Shown here: piece by piece, positions 1 to 4,257 of the stretch
Layout of the letters: each line of letters opens with the position of its first letter
How positions within the stretch are numbered: position 1 is the stretch's first letter
NCBI GenBank assembly: GCA_013619005.1
Contig: JABXKY010000162.1
Coordinates: 1 to 5,147, forward strand
Reading direction: 5' to 3'
Origin: Candidatus Bathyarchaeota archaeon
Lineage (GTDB): Archaea > Thermoproteota > Bathyarchaeia > TCS64
Length of the DNA: 5,147 nucleotides
Position numbers and translations under genes: made by a program
The notes under the pieces: generated by a model
The model's database searches: none
Seen by the model: the letters and a program-made list of their open reading frames with translations, nothing else
Told to the model about the DNA's origin: nothing

Positions 1-80
1 CCTCGCTGCATTTTGAACATTGAAGATGCGTAAACTCGCTCATCTTAATCGAGAATAATGGTGAGGTGGAGAAGTTAACG

Positions 81-105
81 TTTGAGGTATATATTATGTC
101 TCAAA
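81..105 (+). promoter_or_regulatory. Dyad bracketing a TATA-like box (possible operator/promoter)
   Basis: TTTGAG (81-86) and CTCAAA (100-105) form a perfect 6-bp inverted repeat with 13 nt between the arms. The AT-only run TATATATTA (88-96) sits inside. A box there would place an archaeal transcript start near 114-120. The arrangement resembles a repressor site over a promoter. It competes with the T-rich box at 136-145 as the promoter of the ilv operon, and nothing like it is seen before the second ilvB. Assignment is by inspection only; 6-bp arms can arise by chance. Confidence 0.3.
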
Positions 106-185
106 TCGGTGCGATGTTACTGATTCGTTTAGCAACCTTTTTATCGCTTAGTGGAACCCAAATAGTTACCAACCTATTGGAGTAA
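96..185 (+). CDS. Candidate branched-chain-rich leader peptide (speculative)
   Basis: An ATG at 96 opens 29 codons ending in TAA at 183-185; an in-frame ATG at 114 gives 23 codons. The shorter form contains 7 Leu, 2 Ile and 1 Val, including Leu-Leu at both ends, which is the composition expected of an ilv/leu attenuator peptide. The 114 start would suit a leaderless transcript made from the TATATATTA box at 88-96. The stop overlaps the GGAG ribosome-binding site (179-182) of the next micro-ORF, so translation here could influence it. Against it: the preferred promoter box (136-145) lies inside the frame, no such ORF precedes the second ilvB, and hydrophobic short ORFs occur by chance. Confidence 0.2.
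   Translation: MSQIGAMLLIRLATFLSLSGTQIVTNLLE
136..145 (+). promoter_or_regulatory. Probable TATA-like promoter box of the ilvBNC operon
   Basis: CCTTTTTATC is a T-rich archaeal TATA-like element. The same 8-mer CCTTTTTA occurs at 4066-4073 before the second ilvB, at nearly the same distance from the first micro-ORF ATG (56 versus 52 nt). The usual archaeal box-to-start distance puts transcription start near 165-170, leaving about 25 nt of 5' UTR before the ATG at 192. The conserved placement in front of two paralogous leaders is the main support. Confidence 0.5.
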
Positions 186-191
186 TTTGAA

Positions 192-233
192 ATGGGGTAT
201 CGCTTTGTCCTATCCCTCGGAGAGGGGGCTTAA
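192..233 (+). CDS. Leader micro-ORF 1 of ilvB copy 1 (MGYRFVLSLGEGA)
   Basis: A 13-codon ORF, ATG to TAA, preceded by GGAG (179-182) with 9 nt between that site and the ATG. Its paralogue before the second ilvB (4118-4159) has the same length, the same ribosome-binding site and spacing, and an identical first 19 nt, giving MGYRFV in both. The C-terminal halves diverge (LSLGEGA versus QPPKEGQ). The stop is immediately followed by the ATG of micro-ORF 2 (TAAATG), suggesting reinitiation. Codons 8-12 form a hairpin: CCCTC (214-218) pairs with GAGGG (222-226). Whether the peptide or the RNA is what is kept cannot be told from two copies. No known leader peptide family is recognised. Confidence 0.5.
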   Translation: MGYRFVLSLGEGA

Positions 234-260
234 ATGGGGTATCGTTTTATTAGTTGGTAA
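234..260 (+). CDS. Leader micro-ORF 2 of ilvB copy 1 (MGYRFISW)
   Basis: An 8-codon ORF beginning directly after the TAA of micro-ORF 1 and repeating its opening ATGGGGTATCGTTTT, so both peptides begin MGYRF. The purine-rich run GAGAGGGGG (220-228) just upstream, which is also the 3' arm of the micro-ORF 1 hairpin, could act as its ribosome-binding site; hairpin formation would then hide that site. The corresponding ORF before the second ilvB (4163-4186) is 7 codons, MGYHILR. The sequence around both stops is similar (GGTA, purine, GC, then AACGA a few nt later). Confidence 0.4.
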   Translation: MGYRFISW

Positions 261-315
261 GCAGAAACGACGTACGCGCTCTAAGAAAATTCTTGGCGTC
301 AGTGAAACAAAGAAA

Positions 316-342
316 CAAGCGTCCCTGTCGGGGTATCGCTTG
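316..342 (+). promoter_or_regulatory. Stem-loop just upstream of the ilvB copy 1 ribosome-binding site
   Basis: CAAGCG (316-321) pairs with CGCTTG (337-342). An inner stem TCCC (322-325) pairs with GGGG (330-333) around a UGUC loop, leaving UAU bulged on the 3' side. TCCC could alternatively pair with GGGA at 353-356, part of the ilvB ribosome-binding site, giving a possible switch between open and sequestered initiation. The second leader has only a weaker version (ACG..CC with GG..CGT around 4218-4238). Pairing was found by eye; no folding energy was computed. Confidence 0.4.
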
Positions 343-367
343 AGCAGAGTATGGGAGTTAGGTAAAC

Positions 368-2050
368 ATGACTGAGATGACAGGCAGCAGGGCCTTCGTT
401 AAATCACTTGAAAACGAGGGAGTGGAACATATATTCGGAGTATCAGGAGGGGCGCTGATCCCCATCTGCGATGACTTACTGGACAGCGACATGCGTTTCA
501 TCCTAGCTCGACACGAGCAAGGGAGCACACACATGGCGGACGGGTACGCCCGTGTCCTCAACAAGGTGGGCGTATGCATCGCCACCAGCGGACCAGGGGC
601 TACCAATGTGGTGACGGGACTGGCCACGGCACAGATCGACAGCAGCCCGGTGGTTGCCTTCACTGGACAGGTCAACAGGGCCGTAATCGGCACCGACGCT
701 TTCCAGGAGTGCGACATCATAGGGGTCTCGGCAAGCGTTACCAAGTACAATATCCAAGTCAGGGAGCCGGAGGAGATCCCTGAGGCCGTCAAAAAGTCGT
801 TCCACATAGCCAACACGGGCAGGAAGGGAGCGGTGCTGGTGGACATACCCAAGGACTGCACCACACTCAGCGGAGACATTGATTTCAACCCCGAGCTAAA
901 GTTCAGGGGATACAACTTCGACCCTACGCCGAACCCGCAGGAACTCGACTGGGCGGCTAAGCTTCTCGTCGAGGCAAAGAGGCCCATCATCATGGCGGGT
1001 GGAGGAGTCATCGCGGCCGGTGCATCCAACGAGCTGGTTGCACTATCCGAGCTACTGATGGCGCCCACAGCCAACACGCTAATGGGAAAGGGTGCGTTCC
1101 CTAACGACCACCAGCTGAGCCTGGGGCTGTGCGGTATGCACGGCACAAAGGCGTCAAACAGCATGGTGCCCAAGGCGGACGTGCTGCTCGTCGTCGGGTC
1201 CAGGTTCAGCGACAGGACGACGGCCAGGGTAGCGGATTTTAACCCCGAGGGCAAGATCATCCACATCGACATCGACAGGAGCGAGGTTGACAAGAACGTC
1301 GAAGCCCTAACAAAAGTCATCGGCGACGCCAAGCTAGCCCTCGCTGGTCTGTACACGAGGGTCAAGGCGTTACAAAATAAGGCAAACCCCGCGTGGGGCA
1401 TGAGGATAGAGGAGTTCAGGGAAAACTGGGACGAGGAGCCTGACAAGGCTAGAGGTTACCTAAGGGCGCCGAAGGTAATCAGGGCTCTAAGGGACATGAT
1501 GCCGAGGGACGCGGTGATCACAACGGAGGTGGGCCAGAACCAGATGTGGGCGGCACTACACTATGATGCTTACCTGCCCCAGACATTCTTCACAAGCGGC
1601 GGCCTTGGCACCATGGGCTGGGGTTTCCCAGCGGCCATTGGGGTCAAGACGGCGAGGCCTGATGTCCCGGTGGTGGACATTGCGGGTGACGGAAGCTTTG
1701 GGATGACGGAGAACAACCTGGCGACAGCCGTCGAGGAGGAGCTACCGGTGATCGTGGTTGTGCTGAACAACAACGTCCTGGGCATGGTGGCCCAGTGGCA
1801 GCGCCTATTCTATAATAAGAGGTACAGCGCGGTCAAGCTCAAAGGCAACCCAGACTTCGTCAAGCTCGCCGATGCTTACGGTGCGGATGGTGTCAGGACT
1901 GAGACCATTGACGAGTTCAGGACAGCGGTTAGGCGCGCTATGAAAGCTGATGTTCCCACCGTAATCGATGTACCTATCCACCCCGACGAGAACGTCCTAC
2001 CCATGATACCACCTGGCATGGGTCTGAAGGACACCCTCTGGGAGGCATAA
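368..2050 (+). CDS. ilvB: Acetolactate (acetohydroxyacid) synthase, large catalytic subunit, copy 1
   Basis: First committed step of valine/leucine/isoleucine synthesis: ThDP-dependent condensation of pyruvate with pyruvate or 2-oxobutyrate, in the cytoplasm. The 560 residues match the full family length and carry all three ThDP-enzyme domains. The N-terminal PYR domain contains catalytic Glu50 in RHEQGSTHMADGY. The central domain has RFSDRTT (279-285), the FAD-site motif of anabolic synthases (usually RFDDRVT). The C-terminal PP domain has the diphosphate/Mg motif GDG (440-442) ending in NNN (467-469), followed by GMVAQWQRLFY. Start: GGGAG (353-357) lies 10 nt before this ATG, and the same block precedes the paralogue at 4258. 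The residue after AFTGQV, proline in many plant and bacterial enzymes and a herbicide-contact site there, is Asn103. First gene of ilvBNC. Confidence 0.97.
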   Translation: MTEMTGSRAFVKSLENEGVEHIFGVSGGALIPICDDLLDSDMRFILARHEQGSTHMADGYARVLNKVGVCIATSGPGATNVVTGLATAQIDSSPVVAFTGQVNRAVIGTDAFQECDIIGVSASVTKYNIQVREPEEIPEAVKKSFHIANTGRKGAVLVDIPKDCTTLSGDIDFNPELKFRGYNFDPTPNPQELDWAAKLLVEAKRPIIMAGGGVIAAGASNELVALSELLMAPTANTLMGKGAFPNDHQLSLGLCGMHGTKASNSMVPKADVLLVVGSRFSDRTTARVADFNPEGKIIHIDIDRSEVDKNVEALTKVIGDAKLALAGLYTRVKALQNKANPAWGMRIEEFRENWDEEPDKARGYLRAPKVIRALRDMMPRDAVITTEVGQNQMWAALHYDAYLPQTFFTSGGLGTMGWGFPAAIGVKTARPDVPVVDIAGDGSFGMTENNLATAVEEELPVIVVVLNNNVLGMVAQWQRLFYNKRYSAVKLKGNPDFVKLADAYGADGVRTETIDEFRTAVRRAMKADVPTVIDVPIHPDENVLPMIPPGMGLKDTLWEA

Positions 2051-2051
2051 A

Positions 2052-2543
2052 ATGACGATTCAAACCATCAGCTTCATAGTCGAGAACAAGGCGGGCGTCC
2101 TGTTCAACGTCACCAACCTGTTCAGGCGGAGGGGATTCAACATCGAGTCCATAGCAGTAGGAGCCATGGAGGACCCCAGCTACGCCAGAATGACCATCCA
2201 CATCGTGGCGGACGCCAAGACCTTGAACCAGATGGTCGAACAGCTGAGCAAGATGGTTGAGGTAATCAAGGTAAAGCGCCTTGACCCGCTGAGAACCATC
2301 AGCAGGGAGCTGTTGATGGTGAAACTCAGCACAAGCGACCCGCTAGCAAGGGAGGACGCGCTGCGACACATAAACAACCAGCACGGGCTGGTCCTCGACA
2401 TCGACGATGATAGTATCATGGCCGAGATCACGGGGGACCCCGATGAGTTGGACAAATTCCTCGAATATGTTAAAAGCATCGGCATCGTGGAGATGTCACG
2501 AACGGGGATCACCGCCCTGGAGAAAGGGCGGCTCAAACTTTAA
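2052..2543 (+). CDS. ilvN: Acetolactate synthase small regulatory subunit
   Basis: Regulatory partner of IlvB; in the family it stimulates the catalytic subunit and confers valine feedback inhibition. The 163 residues fit the IlvH/IlvN long form. An N-terminal ACT domain (about 3-75) opens with ENKAGVLFNVTNLFRRRGFN, in which Gly15 and Asn30 match the effector-contact Gly and Asn of E. coli IlvH. A C-terminal small-subunit domain (about 85-158) ends in the familiar SRTGITALEKG. Start: GGAGG (2041-2045) ends 6 nt before the ATG and overlaps the last ilvB codons, with only 1 nt between the genes, so translation is probably coupled. Retention of the ligand residues suggests valine sensitivity; this is inferred. 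Many archaeal annotations use ilvN and ilvH interchangeably. Confidence 0.95.
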   Translation: MTIQTISFIVENKAGVLFNVTNLFRRRGFNIESIAVGAMEDPSYARMTIHIVADAKTLNQMVEQLSKMVEVIKVKRLDPLRTISRELLMVKLSTSDPLAREDALRHINNQHGLVLDIDDDSIMAEITGDPDELDKFLEYVKSIGIVEMSRTGITALEKGRLKL

Positions 2544-3538
2544 TGGTGAAAAAAATGAAAGTATATCATGACAAGGATATCGACGGATCAATTCTTGACG
2601 ACTTGACCGTGGCCGTTCTAGGCTACGGAAGCCAGGGCAGGGCACAGGCACTCAACATGAGGGACAGCGGTGTCAACGTTATCCTCGGCCTACGTGAGGG
2701 AGGCAACAGCTGGAAGAAATCAATCGAGGAAGGATGGAAGCCCATGACCCACTTGGAGGCAGCACAGAAGGGGGACATCGTATTGATGCTCATGCCCGAC
2801 ATGGCCCAGCCGATTGTATGGGGAGAGGAAGTCTCACTTGCAATGACCGAGAACAAGGCTCTCCAGTTCGCTCACGGATTTAACATTCACTATGGCGAGA
2901 TCAAGCCACCAGCCAACCTGGACGTAATCATGGTCGCACCCAAGAGCCCAGGTCCCGAACTTCGTAGGCAATACGAGGCAGGATTCGGTGTACCAGCACT
3001 GGTCGCGGTCCACCAGGACGCGTCAGGCAAGGCACTGCAGAAGGCTCTGGCCATCGCAAAGGCCATCGGAAGTGGAAGGGCGGGAGTACTTGAGACAACG
3101 TACCAGATCGAGACCGAGACAGACCTCTTCGGAGAGCAGGCGGTCCTCTGTGGAGGAGTTGACCACCTAATCAGGACTGGCTACAGGGTCCTCACTGACG
3201 CTGGATACCCTCCAGAGAGCGCATACTTTGAGGTATGCAACGAACTCAAGCTCATCGTTGACCTGATCTACAAGAGCGGCATCGGCGGCATGTACAGGGC
3301 GGTCAGCGACACTGCCAAGTGGGGAGGACTGACATTGGGTCCCGTTATCATCGACGACCACGTCGAGGAGAACATGAGGAAGACATTGAAGGCAGTCCAA
3401 GACGGCAGCTTCGCCAAGTCATGGATCGCTGAGAGCAAGTCCGGCGCAAAGAAGTTCGACGAGCTCATGGCGGAGTGCGATGCACTAGAGATTGAGAAGG
3501 TCGGCAAGGAAATACGCCAGATGAGCGGTTTAGAGTAG
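2543..3538 (+). CDS. ilvC: Ketol-acid reductoisomerase, class I (short form)
   Basis: Mg-dependent isomerisation and NAD(P)H reduction of 2-acetolactate or 2-aceto-2-hydroxybutyrate to the dihydroxy acid, the step after IlvBN. The 331 residues fit the single-knot class I enzyme. The Rossmann motif is GYGSQG (27-32). The cofactor loop LREGGNSWKKS (50-60) keeps Arg51 and Ser56, as in NADPH-preferring members. Catalytic His111 lies in AHGFNIHYG. Metal ligands are Asp194/Glu198 in TDLFGEQ and Glu230/Glu234 in FEVCNELK. Substrate-binding Ser255 is in AVSDTAKWG. The ATG at 2543 overlaps the ilvN TAA by one base. An in-frame ATG at 2555, with GGTGA 5 nt upstream, gives MKVYHDKD, the usual family N-terminus, and may be the true start (327 residues). 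Confidence 0.96.
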   Translation: MVKKMKVYHDKDIDGSILDDLTVAVLGYGSQGRAQALNMRDSGVNVILGLREGGNSWKKSIEEGWKPMTHLEAAQKGDIVLMLMPDMAQPIVWGEEVSLAMTENKALQFAHGFNIHYGEIKPPANLDVIMVAPKSPGPELRRQYEAGFGVPALVAVHQDASGKALQKALAIAKAIGSGRAGVLETTYQIETETDLFGEQAVLCGGVDHLIRTGYRVLTDAGYPPESAYFEVCNELKLIVDLIYKSGIGGMYRAVSDTAKWGGLTLGPVIIDDHVEENMRKTLKAVQDGSFAKSWIAESKSGAKKFDELMAECDALEIEKVGKEIRQMSGLE

Positions 3539-3562
3539 TAAACTACTCTCATTTTATTTTTT
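3532..3562 (+). terminator. Stem-loop plus U-run at the end of ilvC
   Basis: AGAGTAGT (3532-3539) and ACTACTCT (3542-3549) are perfect 8-nt arms with AA between them, realistically a 7-bp stem with a TAAA loop. They are followed at once by CATTTTATTTTTT. The stem contains the ilvC stop codon TAG (3536-3538). Archaeal termination needs mainly the T-run; the bacterial-like hairpin is extra and could also stabilise the mRNA 3' end. This probably ends the ilvBNC transcript. Confidence 0.65.
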
Positions 3563-3837
3563 AATAATGCGCGCGCGGGGGTCTTGGACTCCCCCATTGG
3601 CATAGCCCAGCGAATGTTCGTAGGCCTACTCCTGACATGGACCGGGTACACCGCCCACATTATCCACAAGACATCCTAGGATGATTCGGTAAGAACCCCC
3701 AGAGCCTACTCGACGGGTAAATCAAAGACCTCGATGCGCGCGCAGTGAGAGTGCTCAAAGGTATATACCAAGGCTCCATACCCCAAAAAGGGGTTCACCA
3801 TTACCTATCCATTCTAGCGAGACCCCGTCAACGATGC
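3563..3837. other. Non-coding stretch rich in perfect palindromes
   Basis: No gene with recognisable content on either strand. Perfect palindromes are GCGCGCGC (3569-3576), GTAGGCCTAC (3620-3629), CATCCTAGGATG (3672-3683), TGCGCGCGCA (3735-3744) and GGTATATACC (3760-3769). ATGCGCGCGC is a direct repeat at 3567 and 3734. Imperfect hairpins are GGGGGTC with GACTCCCCC (3577-3595), CGAA/TTCG (3611-3620) and ACCCC-AAAAA-GGGGT (3780-3794). It could be a structured RNA, a cluster of protein-binding sites, or decayed sequence. It matches no tRNA, SRP RNA or RNase P RNA consensus that I can recall. Confidence 0.45.
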
Positions 3838-3869
3838 TTATATTACCAAAACCGAACCGGGAACCGGTT
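3838..3869 (+). promoter_or_regulatory. TATA box and start-site repeats of the small gene
   Basis: TTATATTA (3838-3845) is a good archaeal TATA box centred 31 nt before the ATG at 3873, so the transcript would start at or within a few nt of the ATG. Between them lies a tandem 7-mer, GAACCGG twice (3854-3867), running into the palindrome AACCGGTT (3862-3869). A repeat at the expected transcript start is a plausible operator, though no binding protein can be named. Confidence 0.55.
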
Positions 3870-3872
3870 AAC

Positions 3873-4022
3873 ATGGGTGAGACACAAGCCATACTGAAAA
3901 AATTCGAGACCAACGCCAGAAAAAGACTAGAGGAGACAAAGATGCGACTCAAGGAGTTCCTAGCGAAGCGAGACGAGGCGGAGCCCGAGGTTGAGATCGA
4001 GGTATCCGAGGAAGACGAGTAG
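3873..4022 (+). CDS. Small charged helical protein, unknown function
   Basis: A 49-residue protein, not recognised. Residues about 3-36 should form one amphipathic helix: hydrophobic positions L8, F11, A15, L19, M24/L26 and F29/L30 recur at 3-4 residue steps among many Lys/Arg/Glu, which suggests a short coiled coil. Residues 34-49 are strongly acidic (ten Asp/Glu out of 16). There is no signal peptide, membrane segment or cysteine. The start at 3873 is chosen because a TATA box lies about 30 nt upstream and no ribosome-binding site precedes it, as in leaderless archaeal genes; the in-frame ATG at 3834 precedes the TATA box and would not be transcribed. It is monocistronic between ilvC and the second ilvB, so a link to branched-chain synthesis is positional only. 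Confidence 0.65.
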   Translation: MGETQAILKKFETNARKRLEETKMRLKEFLAKRDEAEPEVEIEVSEEDE

Positions 4023-4033
4023 GAATATTCCTA
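4020..4033. repeat. 14-bp perfect palindrome at the small gene's stop codon
   Basis: TAGGAATATTCCTA begins with the TAG stop codon of the small gene. As RNA it can form at most a short stem with a tight loop, and only weakly U-rich sequence follows, so it is a poor terminator. As DNA it is a two-fold symmetric site lying about 35 nt upstream of the second ilvB promoter box, where an activator or repressor dimer could bind. Function not shown. Confidence 0.5.
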
Positions 4034-4064
4034 GAGTCATTATAGGTAACGAAAATTAATCATA

Positions 4065-4075
4065 CCCTTTTTAAA
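4065..4075 (+). promoter_or_regulatory. TATA-like promoter box of ilvB copy 2
   Basis: CCCTTTTTAAA shares CCTTTTTA with the box at 136-145 and sits 52 nt (measured from 4066) before the first micro-ORF ATG at 4118. Expected transcript start is about 4095-4100, giving a short UTR of about 20 nt with GGAG at 4105-4108. This indicates that the second ilvB is transcribed on its own rather than from the ilvBNC promoter. Confidence 0.6.
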
Positions 4076-4117
4076 CATCAATTCATCTTACAGCGTACTC
4101 CAAAGGAGAGAAAATAA

Positions 4118-4159
4118 ATGGGGTATCGCTTTGTCCAGCCCCCGAAAGAGGGGCAATAA
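4118..4159 (+). CDS. Leader micro-ORF 1 of ilvB copy 2 (MGYRFVQPPKEGQ)
   Basis: Thirteen codons from ATG to TAA, with GGAG (4105-4108) exactly 9 nt before the ATG, as in the first leader. The first 19 nt are identical to 192-210, then seven codons change to QPPKEGQ with EG kept. Its codons form the GAAA-capped hairpin described for this leader. It contains only one branched-chain residue (Val6), so classical ribosome stalling at Val/Leu/Ile codons inside this ORF is not obviously the mechanism. Confidence 0.5.
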   Translation: MGYRFVQPPKEGQ

Positions 4160-4162
4160 GAA

Positions 4163-4186
4163 ATGGGGTATCATATTCTCAGGTAG
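4163..4186 (+). CDS. Leader micro-ORF 2 of ilvB copy 2 (MGYHILR)
   Basis: Seven codons, ATG to TAG, starting 3 nt after the stop of micro-ORF 1, with the same AAATGGGGTATC opening as its paralogue at 234-260. GAGGGG (4148-4153) in the hairpin's 3' arm could serve as its ribosome-binding site. Ile5 and Leu6 sit near the end, comparable to Ile6 in the first copy. Confidence 0.4.
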   Translation: MGYHILR

Positions 4187-4257
4187 CCCCAACGAGAACC
4201 AGAAAAGCATTGTAAAAACGTCCATCAAGGTGAGGCGTATCTGGGAGGCAGCGAAAC

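Larger units (their letters stand above)
190..367 (+). promoter_or_regulatory. Shared ilvB leader (copy 1), candidate cis-regulatory RNA
   Basis: This transcribed leader aligns in blocks with 4116-4257. The blocks are two tandem AAATGGGGTATC units (190-201, 232-243), a CCC/GGG hairpin between them, a GGTA-GC-AACGA block (256-270), a CGTCC block (320-324), and GGGAG plus AAACATGACT at the ilvB start. A further GGGGTATCGCTT (330-341) forms the 3' side of a second hairpin. Between the micro-ORFs and ilvB, a third possible stem pairs ACGC (274-277) with GCGT (296-299) and AAGAA (283-287) with TTCTT (290-294). The +1 frame through the region (TTG at 187) also stays open to a TGA that overlaps the ilvB start. 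No known riboswitch class was recognised. Confidence 0.5.
4116..4257 (+). promoter_or_regulatory. Shared ilvB leader (copy 2), candidate cis-regulatory RNA
   Basis: Paralogue of 190-367 but 36 nt shorter. It keeps the paired AAATGGGGTATC units (4116-4127, 4161-4172), a strong hairpin GCCCC (4138-4142) with GGGGC (4150-4154) capped by C(GAAA)G, the GGTA-GC-AACGA block (4182-4195), CGTCC (4219-4223) and TGGGAGG (4242-4248) before AAACATGACT. The other inter-gene sequence around it is not conserved between the copies, so retention argues for function. The +1 frame is again open up to a stop (TAG at 4260) that overlaps the ilvB start. Confidence 0.5.

Noticed and set aside
358..1446. Long open frame of 362 codons antisense to ilvB
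   Set aside because: It mirrors the high-GC codon pattern of ilvB, its product is low-complexity Ser/Ala/Leu/Pro-rich with no recognisable domain, and the sense strand is an unmistakable full-length ilvB.
3268..3669. 133-codon minus-strand frame running from the intergenic region into ilvC
   Set aside because: Most of it is antisense to the ilvC 3' end, it crosses the terminator stem, and it has no ribosome-binding site, promoter or recognisable sequence.
3593..3742. Plus-strand frame reading PIGIAQRMFVGLLLTWTGY, then a stop, then a basic stretch to a TGA
   Set aside because: It looks faintly protein-like, as a decayed gene end might, but it is interrupted by TAG, lacks a start signal and matches no family I recognise; not enough for a pseudogene call.
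3570..3770. Possible tRNA, SRP RNA or RNase P RNA
   Set aside because: Hairpins and GC-rich content prompted the check, but no cloverleaf with a TTCRANNC arm, no SRP helix 8 signature and no RNase P core could be found.
3834..3872. Upstream ATG giving the small protein 13 extra residues (MLILPKPNREPVN)
   Set aside because: The ATG lies before the TATA box TTATATTA (3838-3845), so it would not be in the transcript; the ATG at 3873 fits a leaderless start.
190..4172. Four AAATGGGGTATC copies as a CRISPR or integron-like repeat
   Set aside because: There are only two copies per leader, tied to start codons with ribosome-binding sites and about 3.9 kb apart between leaders; there are no regular spacers.
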